From assembly GCF_028288465.1 (NCBI RefSeq), contig NZ_JAQBNR010000062.1, positions 1 through 64,000 on the forward strand: DNA of 64,000 nt, written 5' to 3'. A model generated the notes under the pieces. The model searched no databases. It worked only from the letters and a program-made list of their open reading frames with translations, and was not told the DNA's origin. Position numbers and translations under genes: made by a program. This stretch comes from Ferruginibacter sp. (GTDB taxonomy: Bacteria; Bacteroidota; Bacteroidia; Chitinophagales; Chitinophagaceae). Shown here one piece after another: positions 8,318 to 17,132 of this stretch (its first letter is position 1; each line of letters begins with the position of its first letter).

Positions 8318-9433
8318 TTATTCCGGCACATAATTGTAAGGCAGCATATTCGCTGCCTTTTCGTATATCCAGTAGCCCGCATACAGCACATCCATTGGGT
8401 TGTTAATGATGCCCGCATTGTTAAGACTGATGGCTGGGGACGTAACAGTTACGTAGGCCCGGAACCCAACCGGAAGCCCGCCCTGCAAAAAAGTATTTTT
8501 GCTTAAGTAACTTTTTGAAGAAGGATTTTTTCCATATTGTACCATCAACTTGCCGGGAATAACGACATTATAATTACTGGTGTTACTGGTATCAGCTGAG
8601 ATGATTTGTGCTGCTGTTACTTCGTACGCCATATCCATCTCTTCCCTGCTGCTTTTTTTACTGGTATCACTGCTCATCCGCACCGGCTTTATCAAATAAA
8701 TATGATAATTTTCTTCCTTTAACCGGTTACTAATAAGCGCCCGGTAAAAATGAATGGTACTGCCATAATAGCAATGCTGCCGGTTCTTTTTCCATTTGTT
8801 TTTAACCCCCATTTCGTCAAAGCGGGTATAGCCGTAATATGAGGTGCGACCGCTTTGTTCATCATAAAAAAACTCCACCAGCTCAAAACTTATTTTGTAG
8901 CCCAACATTCTGTTTGTTATCACCAAAGGTGTGTCGCTATATGCTTTAAAAGAATTTTTACTGCCGCCGTTGGTAAAATAAATGTCTTTTTTATTTTGAA
9001 TACTGCTGCGGCTTGCTTCTTCCGTAATACCTAAAAATTCTTTTTCAAAAATCGCCAGGTATTTTTTTCTTACGGCATCTGTTAATATCAATACATCTTT
9101 TAACTGTTCGGCTTTTTGTGCCAGTTTAAATACAATTGTATTGTGCTGAAGTGTTGAAGCATCCGGTTTATACACCAGTCGTTCATATCCCACGCTGGAA
9201 ATAATCAACTCAGCATTTTCCATTGCCGGCAACGGAATTGAAAAAAAACCTTCTGCATTGCTGCTGGTGCCGATAGATGTGTTGTTGAAATATATACTGG
9301 CACCCTGCAAAGGCTGAGCGGTGGCCTCATTCACCACTTTACCGCGTATAACGGTTTGTGCCATGACACTCACTGCACCCGTGAATACGGCAATAAAAAA
9401 AAGCAGGCTGATTTTACAGTTTATACATCTCAT
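8318..9433 (-). CDS. Secreted CarboxypepD_reg-like domain protein, paralogue A
   Basis: This 371-residue protein has an N-terminal signal peptide (hydrophobic LLFFIAVFTGAVSVMAQ) followed by a beta-sandwich CarboxypepD_reg-like domain at ~28-110, with GKVVNEATAQPLQGASIYFNN, then GTSSNAEGFFSIPLP and VGYERLVYK. The remaining ~250 residues are of unknown type and contain a DAVRKKYLAIFEKEFLGITEEA block that is also recognisable in the neighbour. It is probably periplasmic or outer-membrane associated. The next gene upstream in transcription (9510-10625) has the same length and plan, so this is a tandem duplication. The 76-bp spacer between them suggests one operon with the acyltransferase gene before them. 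Confidence 0.75.
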   Translation of the reverse strand: MRCINCKISLLFFIAVFTGAVSVMAQTVIRGKVVNEATAQPLQGASIYFNNTSIGTSSNAEGFFSIPLPAMENAELIISSVGYERLVYKPDASTLQHNTIVFKLAQKAEQLKDVLILTDAVRKKYLAIFEKEFLGITEEASRSSIQNKKDIYFTNGGSKNSFKAYSDTPLVITNRMLGYKISFELVEFFYDEQSGRTSYYGYTRFDEMGVKNKWKKNRQHCYYGSTIHFYRALISNRLKEENYHIYLIKPVRMSSDTSKKSSREEMDMAYEVTAAQIISADTSNTSNYNVVIPGKLMVQYGKNPSSKSYLSKNTFLQGGLPVGFRAYVTVTSPAISLNNAGIINNPMDVLYAGYWIYEKAANMLPYNYVPE

Positions 9434-9509
9434 ATGGCTTCATGTAGCAGCAGGCTGCAATAATCAATAATTTAAAAATGGCCCGCATGCGCAATGCCGG
9501 AACGTTGTA

Positions 9510-10625
9510 CTATTTCAAAGGCTTCGGATCTGGTTGATAGTCGAGCGGCAAAGTATTGGCCAGTTTCTCATAGCTCCAAAAACCACCGTATTCCAATTCA
9601 CTGTCATCTACAGGCACACCAATGGTTGTCAATTCCACCGGCGCATGTTTAATTTCTATGCTTGCTTCTATCCCTTTTTTTAAATCCCCATCTATATACT
9701 CCAATACAGTCCGCAGGTAATTTTTTGTTGCCGGATTGTTGTTGTATTGAATAATAAGCTTGTCTTTTATGCCTATTGAATAATTATTGGTGCTGTCAAT
9801 CCACAAAACCTGGGTGGCCGTTAGTGGTCTGTAGAGATCCTCATCGCCGGGATGCCGGGCACCGGCTGCAGGTACAGTGTCCTTTACAAATACACCAAAC
9901 CCCTCCTGGTACAATTTGTTGGCTATAAGACTGCGATAAAAATGCTGGCTGCTTCCAAAGTAGCAATGGTTGCGAGCGGTTTGAAATTGACTGCCATCTG
10001 CCAGGGACTCGTAATGGCAATACCCTGAAAAATAGGATTGCCTGGTATATGTATCATAATAAAAACTCACAAGATTATAATACATTTTGTATCCGCAAAG
10101 TTTATTTACAACTATCAGTGTGGTATCTGCTGTGGCAATAAATCCTTCGAAGGAAGTATCCCTATCAAAATAAACATCTTTTAAATTGCTCACCGTGCTT
10201 TGAACTGCTTCATTTGTAATCCCCAGCAACCCTTGCAGGAAAGCTTGCCGGTAAGCCGGCGTGTTAGCCGTTTCCATAGCATCTTTTGGTAAACTACCAG
10301 CCTTCTTTTTGCGCATTTTAAACACAAATTTGTTACTCCCCATTTTTGCCGCGGCTGGTTTAAACGCAAACAACTCATATCCCGGGCTAATAATCACAAC
10401 ATCAGTATTAAAAAAACGGATGTTGTGAAAACTAAATTCGCCCTGAGCATTTGTTTCGGCAGCAATGGTAGTATTGTTGAAATACACGGTAGCATTTGGT
10501 ATAGCAGCGTCGTTGTTTTCATCAATCACCTTACCTGTAAAACTTACCTGAGCAGTGGCCGTTTGTAAAATAAAAAACAGGGACAGAATGAAGGAGCAAA
10601 CATTTTTGGGGTATGGTACATGCAT
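9510..10625 (-). CDS. Secreted CarboxypepD_reg-like domain protein, paralogue B
   Basis: This 371-residue protein has a signal peptide (SFILSLFFILQTATAQ) and a CarboxypepD_reg-like domain reading GKVIDENNDAAIPNATVYFNN, then TNAQGEFSFHNI. The downstream region parallels paralogue A: AYRQAFLQGLLGITNEAVQS matches KKYLAIFEKEFLGITEEASRS, NHCYFGSSQHFYRSLIANKL matches QHCYYGSTIHFYRALISNRL, and both end with GGFWSYEKLANTLP or AGYWIYEKAANMLP. Function is unknown; cell-surface or periplasmic structural role is plausible. It lies 15 bp from the plsC stop and is probably in the same transcript. Confidence 0.75.
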   Translation of the reverse strand: MHVPYPKNVCSFILSLFFILQTATAQVSFTGKVIDENNDAAIPNATVYFNNTTIAAETNAQGEFSFHNIRFFNTDVVIISPGYELFAFKPAAAKMGSNKFVFKMRKKKAGSLPKDAMETANTPAYRQAFLQGLLGITNEAVQSTVSNLKDVYFDRDTSFEGFIATADTTLIVVNKLCGYKMYYNLVSFYYDTYTRQSYFSGYCHYESLADGSQFQTARNHCYFGSSQHFYRSLIANKLYQEGFGVFVKDTVPAAGARHPGDEDLYRPLTATQVLWIDSTNNYSIGIKDKLIIQYNNNPATKNYLRTVLEYIDGDLKKGIEASIEIKHAPVELTTIGVPVDDSELEYGGFWSYEKLANTLPLDYQPDPKPLK

Positions 10626-10640
10626 AGTTAATCGCTGGGT

Positions 10641-11399
10641 TCAATTGGTTACGTGGTGCCTGCCTTTCAGCATATATTGTTTGCTTTGTTCAATACTATC
10701 CATCACCTGTTCCAGTATGTTTTCACTGGTATCATTGTAGTCAATTTGCAGCGGGGCTTTAAAAGTAATGGTTAGCCGGGTACCTCTCTTTTTAAATTTC
10801 AGACCCTTTTTATCAAAGGCACGCCAGTAGCCGCCTATTACAACCGGTATTACAATGGGCTGATGGTGTTTTATAATAAATGCCGTGCCTTTGCGCCCGG
10901 GTGCAAACGGTTTGGTTGTTCCCTGTGGAAACGTAATGACCCAGTTGTCGTTCAGCGCCCGTTCAATTTTACGGGTATCACTGGGGTCTAAACTTTTGCG
11001 CACTTCTTTTCCATCTTTTACCCAGGTACGCTTTACTGTAATGGCACCACCCAGGCTCAGTATTCTGCTGATCCAGTTTTTCTTCATGGTTTCTTCGGCC
11101 GCCACGTAGTAAATTTTTGTAAAAGGCCACAGCAGGTAATAAGGTATTCCCAGGCCATGTTTTTTTCGCCAGCTAACGGCGCAGAAAATATGTATAAAAG
11201 TAATTACTTCGGCAAAATAGGTTTGGTGATTGCTGACAAAGAGTACATTTTTCTTGGGCAGCTTGTGCAAATTCTCCATGCCTGTAATCTGCAGCTTATT
11301 AAAAATATTAATGCCAGGGTAGGTAATGGTTCCAATAACAGCATATACGATTCCCTTAACAAACCTGCTCTCTTTAAACTTCGTAAAAAACGTTGCCAT
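10641..11399 (-). CDS. 1-acyl-sn-glycerol-3-phosphate acyltransferase-like protein (PlsC family)
   Basis: This 252-residue PlsC-superfamily protein makes phosphatidate or transfers acyl chains to a related acceptor at the inner membrane. The catalytic block reads SNHQTYFAEV, with His58 and an acidic residue (Glu64) six positions on, rather than the textbook HX4D. The second motif is ITFPQGTTKPF, with Gln where Glu is usual (FPEGT), followed by GRKGTAFIIKHHQPIVIPVV, matching motifs III and IV. A short hydrophobic N-terminal segment (KGIVYAVIGTITYPGINIF) would attach it to the membrane. It appears to head an operon with the two CarboxypepD_reg-like genes. Confidence 0.85.
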   Translation of the reverse strand: MATFFTKFKESRFVKGIVYAVIGTITYPGINIFNKLQITGMENLHKLPKKNVLFVSNHQTYFAEVITFIHIFCAVSWRKKHGLGIPYYLLWPFTKIYYVAAEETMKKNWISRILSLGGAITVKRTWVKDGKEVRKSLDPSDTRKIERALNDNWVITFPQGTTKPFAPGRKGTAFIIKHHQPIVIPVVIGGYWRAFDKKGLKFKKRGTRLTITFKAPLQIDYNDTSENILEQVMDSIEQSKQYMLKGRHHVTN

Positions 11400-11592
11400 G
11401 TAATTTTTTTAGCCGCAATCTCCCCTGCAATATACGGAATTATCATTTTTATAACTGCCTTAAAACCATCTTTAACGATTGGGTTTTGCAGCATGCCTCC
11501 AGGTAATTCATGGGGTTGCCAGCCCATCAGTAGCGACAGCACGTAGCGGCTCCCGTTTTATGCTCCGCGAATAAGTTAATATCTTTACCGCT

Positions 11593-12249
11593 ATGCAATT
11601 AAACACCGTAATTTTTGATATGGACGGGCTGCTCGTAGACTCTGAACCCTTATGGGGCGAAGCAGCCGTTGAAGTTTTTAACCGTTATAACTTTCAGTTA
11701 ACCGCCGCACAGTATGCCACCACCACAGGCATGCGTACCAAAGAGTTTGTTGAGTGGTGGTTTAACCATTATAAAATTGAAGCCCGTCACATGGCCGATG
11801 CGGAAAGCGCAATTTTAAAAAGCGTGGTAGAAAAGGTAGGCGCAAAAGCCAAACCCATGCCCGGTGTGGAGCACATCTTCAATTTTTTTATTGAGCGCAA
11901 TTTTAAAATCGGCCTTGCCACTTCCTCCGGACAGCCGCTGATTGATGTGGTGGTAGATAAGCTGGGCATCCGCAATTTTTTGCAGGCCATTGCCTCCGCC
12001 GAAGGCCTGCCCTACGGCAAACCGCACCCGCAGGTGTATTTAAATTGTGCCGAAGCACTGGACACCCGCCCAACGCAGTGCATTTGCTTTGAAGATTCTT
12101 TCAACGGCCTCATCGCAGCCAAAGCCGCCCGCATGAAATGCGTGGTAGTACCGGCCCCGCACGACAGAAAAAATGAAAAGTTCAATGCCGCCGATTTAAA
12201 AATCTCTTCGCTTGCCAACTTCAACACTTTGCTGATGCAGAGTTTGTAA
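11593..12249 (+). CDS. hxpB: HAD-superfamily hexitol/2-deoxyhexose phosphatase (HxpB-like)
   Basis: This 218-residue HAD phosphatase has motif I FDMDGLLVDSEP (nucleophile D9 and acid D11), motif II TSS, the motif III lysine in GLPYGKPHP and motif IV FEDSFNGLIAAKAARM. The helical cap between motifs I and II, with TTTGMRTKEFVEWWF, is typical of YniC/HxpB, which dephosphorylate hexitol phosphates and 2-deoxyglucose-6-phosphate. Beta-phosphoglucomutase is an alternative, but the cap sequence favours HxpB. It is cytoplasmic. It is divergently transcribed from plsC. Confidence 0.85.
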   Translation: MQLNTVIFDMDGLLVDSEPLWGEAAVEVFNRYNFQLTAAQYATTTGMRTKEFVEWWFNHYKIEARHMADAESAILKSVVEKVGAKAKPMPGVEHIFNFFIERNFKIGLATSSGQPLIDVVVDKLGIRNFLQAIASAEGLPYGKPHPQVYLNCAEALDTRPTQCICFEDSFNGLIAAKAARMKCVVVPAPHDRKNEKFNAADLKISSLANFNTLLMQSL

Positions 12250-12255
12250 ATATAT

Positions 12256-12300
12256 TTTGATCCGGGCTAAGGGCTATGGTGAGCATCGTTGCGTCGCCCC
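12256..12300 (+). repeat. Dispersed intergenic repeat, copy 2
   Basis: The element begins with TTTTGATCCGGGC (12256-12268), continues with CTATGGTGAGCATCG and ends with GCATCGTTGCGTCGC (12283-12297). Its reverse complement matches 7680-7727, and the last 15 bases recur exactly at 27037-27051. It lies in the 198-bp gap after the phosphatase gene and just before the AT-rich TIR-like gene. Confidence 0.55.
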
Positions 12301-12447
12301 CTTGTGCTTTTTTGACTTTGATGGGCTTTTATTAGTGGGTAGGATATCGGCAACACCCCGCTTTTGGTTGGATTGACTCAATGGTTTATATTTATTTGCA
12401 CAAAACAAAATGTTGGGAAATATCATTAATCATTCAAAAAGCGCCAC

Positions 12448-12879
12448 ATGGAAAATCCTAAAGTTTTTATCAGCGTTGGAGGAACAGCTAATAGTCAACA
12501 AGAAGATTTTGTAAAACTTATTGAGGATAGATTAAAAAGTGAAGACTTGATTCCAAGTACGGTTGGAAGAAACAATTTTAGTGCGGATTCGCCTCTAAAA
12601 GCAGTGAAGGAATTGATGAATGATTGTTCAGGCATTTTAATAATAGCATTGGAACGTACATTCTTTGAAAGGGGAGTTGAAAAGAGAGGTGGGCCGCAAC
12701 AAATTAATCTTAATGAAACAAGGTTTGCAACCCCATGGAATCAAATTATTGCTTGGTCCTTTCCAGACGGAGAATCATTACTTTATGGAAAGTATTTTGG
12801 GAGTGCCCCTAATTTCCTTTTATTTCTCAGGATGTCATTCAGCAATTACAAACTCAATGATTTTGTTAAACCAAGGTGA
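12448..12879 (+). CDS. Orphan TIR-like / nucleotide-binding domain protein, possibly truncated
   Basis: This 143-residue protein starts KVFISVGGTANSQQEDFVKL, followed by a Rossmann-like alternation (IPSTVGRNNFSADSPLKAV, GILIIALERTFFERG) and ATPWNQI. This order resembles TIR-like or nucleoside-deoxyribosyltransferase-like nucleotide-binding proteins. In the relatives I recall, the WNQI segment leads into a conserved A-x-x-x-S-Y-x-x-G-x-P-L-L-V-I helix-strand unit; here a similar AWSFPDGESLL is followed by an unrelated-looking tail, so the C-terminus may be degraded. The gene is AT-rich against its neighbours, next to a dispersed repeat, and has no obvious partner. Horizontal acquisition is likely; an NAD-processing or defence role is inference only. 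Confidence 0.5.
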   Translation: MENPKVFISVGGTANSQQEDFVKLIEDRLKSEDLIPSTVGRNNFSADSPLKAVKELMNDCSGILIIALERTFFERGVEKRGGPQQINLNETRFATPWNQIIAWSFPDGESLLYGKYFGSAPNFLLFLRMSFSNYKLNDFVKPR

Positions 12880-12990
12880 ATGAAAGCAAATCAGCAATTG
12901 TGATTCAATATACATAATCTGATAACTACGTAAAAAAATTGCAAAGCACTAAGTCCGCAATTAATGTTGCATCAATAGACAATCCAGCCA

Positions 12991-15231
12991 TTATTTCACC
13001 AGTTTAAACCCCGCCTCTTTTACACTGGCCGAACTTCCACCAACAAACACTTTAAAATCCCCCGGCTCAAAAATGTACTGCAATTTTTCATTGTAGAACC
13101 GCAGGTCATTTGCGGTCAGAGTAAATTCAACTGTTGTGGAGGCTCCTTTTTTCAGCTGTATTTTTTTAAATCCTTTCAACTCTTTTACCGGTCTTACAAC
13201 ACTGCCTACCAAATCACGGGTGTACAATTGCACGGTCTCCTCTCCATCATAATTACCGGTGTTGGTAACCGTACATTTTACTACCAGTTTTTCTGTTGAT
13301 TTAATAACGGGTTTACTCAATACAATATCGCTGTACCCAAAACTGCTATAGCTTAATCCAAAACCAAACGGATATTTGGGGCTGTTGGGTAAATCAATAT
13401 AAGATGAAACATAGTTTAAATCACTGTCATTTTTAGCGGGGCGGCCGGTGTTGTAATAATTATAATAGATCGGAATTTGTCCTTCTGTTCTGGGGAAACT
13501 AATGGGCAATTTTGCAGAAGGATTGTAATCACCAAACAATACATCGGCGATGGCGTTACCCGCCTGGGTACCCAACCACCAGGTGTACACAATGGCGGGA
13601 ACGTTGTCTGCGATCCAGTTAAACACCAGCGGCCTTCCGGCACTCATCAGTACCACAACAGGCTTACCCGTTGCCACGATGGCTTTCACCAGGTCTTCCT
13701 GCACACCGGGCAGGCGGATGATACTTCTGCTTTTTGCTTCACCGGTCATGTCTCTTGCTTCGCCTACAGTCATCACTACAACATCCGCCTGCATGGCGGC
13801 TGCAACGGCTCCACTAAAACCTGCACGGCTGGTATCTTTTATCTCGCAACCTTTTGCATACAATACATTGGAACCCGCAGCCAGTTTGCTTTTCACACCC
13901 TCCCACAATGAAACAATGCGGGCGGTATCATCGGGCCAGTCGTAACTCCAGAAACCGAGGTTATCAGATTTTGCTTTTACAAACGGACCAATCAGCGCAA
14001 TGTTTTTAACGCCTTTACTCAGCGGCAATAACTGCTTTTCATTTTTCAGTAACACGATACTTTTTTTTGCCACTTCTCTTGCTACTTTAATATGATCAGG
14101 GTTGTTAAACTGTTCTTTTTCTCTTGCTTCATTGCAAAATCTAAATGGATCATCAAACAGGCCCATTTCAAATTTCTTTCTCAGTATCCTTTTCACGGCA
14201 TCATCAATCACTGCCATTTTCACTTTACCTTCCTTCACCAATTTGGCTAAATTTTGAATGTAGCTGCGGCTTTCCATATCCATGTCACTGCCTGCATTGG
14301 CAGCGGCCATAGCAGCTTCATAATTATCTTTTACAAAACCATGGTTGATCATTTCACCAATACTTCCCCAGTCGCTCACCACAAAACCTTTAAAGCCCCA
14401 CTGGCCTTTTAAAATGGTTCTTTGCAGGTAGGCATTTCCACTGGCCGGTACGCCGTTCAAATCATTGAAGGAATTCATGAACGTGGCAGCGCCTGCTTTT
14501 GCGGCCGCTTCAAATGGAGGTAAATAAGTTTCCAGTAACTGGCGGTTGCTCATATCAACACTATTGTAATCCCTGCCTGCCACTGCTGCACCATAAGCGG
14601 CAAAATGTTTGGCGCAGGCCATCATGGCATCTGTATTGCCCAATCCTTTTCCCTGGAAGCCTTTCACCCTTGCTGCGGCAATTAAACTGCCCAGGTAAGT
14701 ATCTTCACCTGCGCCTTCCATTACCCGGCCCCAGCGTGGGTCCCTTGCTATATCTACCATCGGTGCAAAGGTCCAGTGAATGCCGGCAGCAGCGCCTTCT
14801 GTTGCCGCCACCCGTGCAGACAATTCAATGGCCGCAAGATCCCAGCTGGCCGCTTCTGCCAGCGGTATAGGAAAAATTGTTCTGTAACCGTGCACTATGT
14901 CCTGCCCAAACAACAGGGGAATTTTCATTCGGGACTGCATGGCCAATTGCTGCAGTGTTCTTGTATGATCTGTACCGGTAACATTCAGCATACTACCCAG
15001 CATGCCCTTCTTTATCTGCTCCTGCTTATCGCCGTCTTTCGTTATAGGACCAGTTGCCGCCCAGTCGCCGTTGTACTGGTTCATTTGGCCTATTTTTTCA
15101 TCCAGTGTCATCAGGCGTAAAACAGAATCTACCTTTTGATCAAGGCTCTTTTTTTGCGCTATGACTTTGTAAAAAGGTGTAACCAGCAATATCAACAAAA
15201 ACAATGGTGAAAAAAGTAGAGAGGATTTCAT
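12991..15231 (-). CDS. bglX: Periplasmic beta-glucosidase, GH3 (BglX-like)
   Basis: This 746-residue protein has a signal peptide (LLFSPLFLLILLVTPFYKVIAQ), a GH3 N-terminal barrel (~40-370), the C-terminal GH3 alpha/beta domain (~390-620) and a fibronectin-III-like tail (~660-740). Motifs include GQDIVHGYRTIFPIPLAEAA, DPRWGRVMEGAGEDTYLG, KHFAAYG and GFKGFVVSDWGS, where D287 is the predicted nucleophile. The length and architecture match BglX of Gram-negatives. It releases glucose or xylose from short beta-glucosides in the periplasm. There is no SusC/SusD pair nearby, so it is not part of a visible PUL. Confidence 0.93.
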   Translation of the reverse strand: MKSSLLFSPLFLLILLVTPFYKVIAQKKSLDQKVDSVLRLMTLDEKIGQMNQYNGDWAATGPITKDGDKQEQIKKGMLGSMLNVTGTDHTRTLQQLAMQSRMKIPLLFGQDIVHGYRTIFPIPLAEAASWDLAAIELSARVAATEGAAAGIHWTFAPMVDIARDPRWGRVMEGAGEDTYLGSLIAAARVKGFQGKGLGNTDAMMACAKHFAAYGAAVAGRDYNSVDMSNRQLLETYLPPFEAAAKAGAATFMNSFNDLNGVPASGNAYLQRTILKGQWGFKGFVVSDWGSIGEMINHGFVKDNYEAAMAAANAGSDMDMESRSYIQNLAKLVKEGKVKMAVIDDAVKRILRKKFEMGLFDDPFRFCNEAREKEQFNNPDHIKVAREVAKKSIVLLKNEKQLLPLSKGVKNIALIGPFVKAKSDNLGFWSYDWPDDTARIVSLWEGVKSKLAAGSNVLYAKGCEIKDTSRAGFSGAVAAAMQADVVVMTVGEARDMTGEAKSRSIIRLPGVQEDLVKAIVATGKPVVVLMSAGRPLVFNWIADNVPAIVYTWWLGTQAGNAIADVLFGDYNPSAKLPISFPRTEGQIPIYYNYYNTGRPAKNDSDLNYVSSYIDLPNSPKYPFGFGLSYSSFGYSDIVLSKPVIKSTEKLVVKCTVTNTGNYDGEETVQLYTRDLVGSVVRPVKELKGFKKIQLKKGASTTVEFTLTANDLRFYNEKLQYIFEPGDFKVFVGGSSASVKEAGFKLVK

Positions 15232-15391
15232 ACAAGCTGTTTATTTGAAATGCAAAATTACGGAGTGCAGATCAGTGGGACAGTTTTTAAATGAGTTTAT
15301 TGAGTATATTTCAAATTGTAATTGGATGGCGCTGTCAACCGGTACGGTCATTCAACGGTGGATATTTGCGTTTGGTTTCAATAGCCGTTTG

Positions 15392-16552
15392 CTAATGATC
15401 CGTGGCGTTAGATTTATTTGCCTGGGTAGGTACAACAGCCGCCTTTCTTTTATCACTTAATTTTTTAAGATGCCGCAAGATGCGCTTTTCAGGAATATTT
15501 TCAGTGTCATCGCTCAGCAGTATTGACCACGGTTTAAGTGCGTCTATCTGGGAAAAAATCACATTCACAATGGCAATGGTGGGTAGCGCTAAAAAGATAC
15601 CGGGCAACCCAATCATAGAACCGCCAATTACAACGCCCACAATCGTCATCAGTGCATTAATCTTTACTTTTGATCCGACAATCTTGGTCATCAAAAAATT
15701 CGCATCTAAAAAATGGATCGTTTCCATACCGGCAATGATCCAGATAATTTCATTCATGCTTGATGAATTACCCAGGGTTACAAGCACGGTAAAAACAAGG
15801 CTTGTAAACAATCCTATATACGGCACAATATTTAGCACCGCTGCAAAGACGCCCAAAAATACAGCATACTTCACCCCGATAATCAACAACACAGCTGAAT
15901 TGCAGGCTGCTACAATAGCCATTTCTATCAGCAACCCAGTCATGTATTTTTGAATAATCTGTTTTGATTGGAGCAATACAAACTGCAACCGTTCTTTGTG
16001 CTGGCTGCTAAAAACGGCAAACAAAAACCGCCTGATTAATTGCCGGTAGCAAAGAATCAGAAAAGAATAAATAGCTACTATAATTGTAAACATGACTGTT
16101 TGCGATACGGTAAGAAAAGTTTGGCCAATATACTGGCCGCCCGAATGCCGAACCCCTTCCCGGATATCGTTGATGTAAGATTTTTGTACCTCAGTGCTGA
16201 TATGCACTTTTTGTTCAAGCCATTTTTGCAGTGAAGTAATATGCCCGGCCAGGTGTTCCCTTATGGCAGGAACATCGTTTAAAAAGCCAATCATCTGCGC
16301 TGAAATAAAATAGACAATTGTGGCGATTACTGCAAGGGCTAAAATAACCGCCACAAGGTTGGCCATTGTTGCCGGCAGATAACATTTTTGCAGCAGGTTG
16401 GTAACGGGTAACAATAATATCGATAAAAGAATAGAAAAATAAATAGGTACCAGCACGCCATGACCAACAGAAATGAAAATACCGATTAATAAGATCAGTA
16501 ATAATTGAAAACTAAGTTGCTGGGCGTAAGATATAGTTCTAATGTTGTTCAT
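15392..16552 (-). CDS. AI-2E family transporter (PF01594-type membrane protein)
   Basis: This 386-residue polytopic protein has about eight membrane segments: two N-terminal (QLLLILLIGIFISVGHGVLV, YFSILLSILLLPV), one at ~70-90, a long periplasmic or cytoplasmic loop (~95-165), then the family-typical C-terminal block with YMTGLLIEMAIVAACNSAVL, AVFLGVFAAVLNIVPYIGLF and VVIGGSMIGLPGIFLALPTI. The NIVPYIG and GLPGIFLALP motifs are diagnostic of the AI-2E (TqsA/YdiK) exporter family. The substrate is unknown; members range from autoinducer-2 export to Na+/H+ antiport. The last ~30 residues are basic and cytoplasmic. Confidence 0.88.
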   Translation of the reverse strand: MNNIRTISYAQQLSFQLLLILLIGIFISVGHGVLVPIYFSILLSILLLPVTNLLQKCYLPATMANLVAVILALAVIATIVYFISAQMIGFLNDVPAIREHLAGHITSLQKWLEQKVHISTEVQKSYINDIREGVRHSGGQYIGQTFLTVSQTVMFTIIVAIYSFLILCYRQLIRRFLFAVFSSQHKERLQFVLLQSKQIIQKYMTGLLIEMAIVAACNSAVLLIIGVKYAVFLGVFAAVLNIVPYIGLFTSLVFTVLVTLGNSSSMNEIIWIIAGMETIHFLDANFLMTKIVGSKVKINALMTIVGVVIGGSMIGLPGIFLALPTIAIVNVIFSQIDALKPWSILLSDDTENIPEKRILRHLKKLSDKRKAAVVPTQANKSNATDH

Positions 16553-16992
16553 CGTAGCATTTGCATTTTATCCGCTGAATTTCTCAAGCTAAAAAATAGT
16601 GAAATCAAAAACAATGGTGAGTAAATTATGTGCCGGATTTATGCAACGGCAAAAACGCTCTCCAAAAATTCAGTGGGCATTATTTTACTCACTACCTCAA
16701 TTTATTCAATACCTCGCCAATAGAACAACGTATTTTTCAGTCCCCAATACTTCACAACAAAATTTTTAAACATTCGTTTCCTTTGAGTATTTCTTCCTGC
16801 AGACAGGTGCTGGCTGGTTGCTGTTCAGTCCATTTGAAAACATTCATAAAGGTGGCTGGTGCGGACTGCGGTACACTGGCAAAACCCCAAAACGTTTTGC
16901 TGGTGTCATTTATGACCGTAATACGAGGTCTGATAGCGGAATGGAAACGGCTTGTGGCGAAATTAATACAGTAGTAACTTTCTAATTATTAA

Positions 16993-17076
16993 ATTACCTT
17001 CCTGAAGAAAATTGCACATTATAATATCAAGGGCGGTGTAGGTAAAACTACTACCACCGTTAATATCGGCACTTAA
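16993..17076 (+). pseudogene. ParA-type ATPase remnant (Walker A fossil)
   Basis: Reading 16993-17076 in one frame gives a short open stretch that includes KKIAHYNIKGGVGKTTTTVN followed by IGT and a stop at 17074. KGGVGKTTT is the deviant Walker A motif of ParA/MinD chromosome- or plasmid-partitioning ATPases, and the flanking residues match the N-terminus of ParA proteins. There is an in-frame stop immediately upstream (16990-16992) and no continuation of the ATPase after the second stop, so only about 27 codons survive. It lies in a 580-bp spacer (16553-17132) with no complete gene. I take it as a fossil of a lost mobile or partition locus. Confidence 0.6.
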
Positions 17077-17132
17077 AATGATGTGCTGGTTACAATTAAC
17101 TTCAGCTGAGTGTAAAAAAATGAATCTCCATT

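Noticed and set aside
11400..11542. Start of a minus-strand frame (MLSLLMGWQPHELPGG...) just before plsC
   Set aside because: It reads into plsC in another frame for almost 200 bases and has no recognisable family; the plausible part is under 50 codons.
16752..16985. 77-codon minus-strand frame without start codon in the ParA-fossil spacer
   Set aside because: It is composed of plausible residues but no family is recognised; kept only as a remark in the findings, not as a gene.
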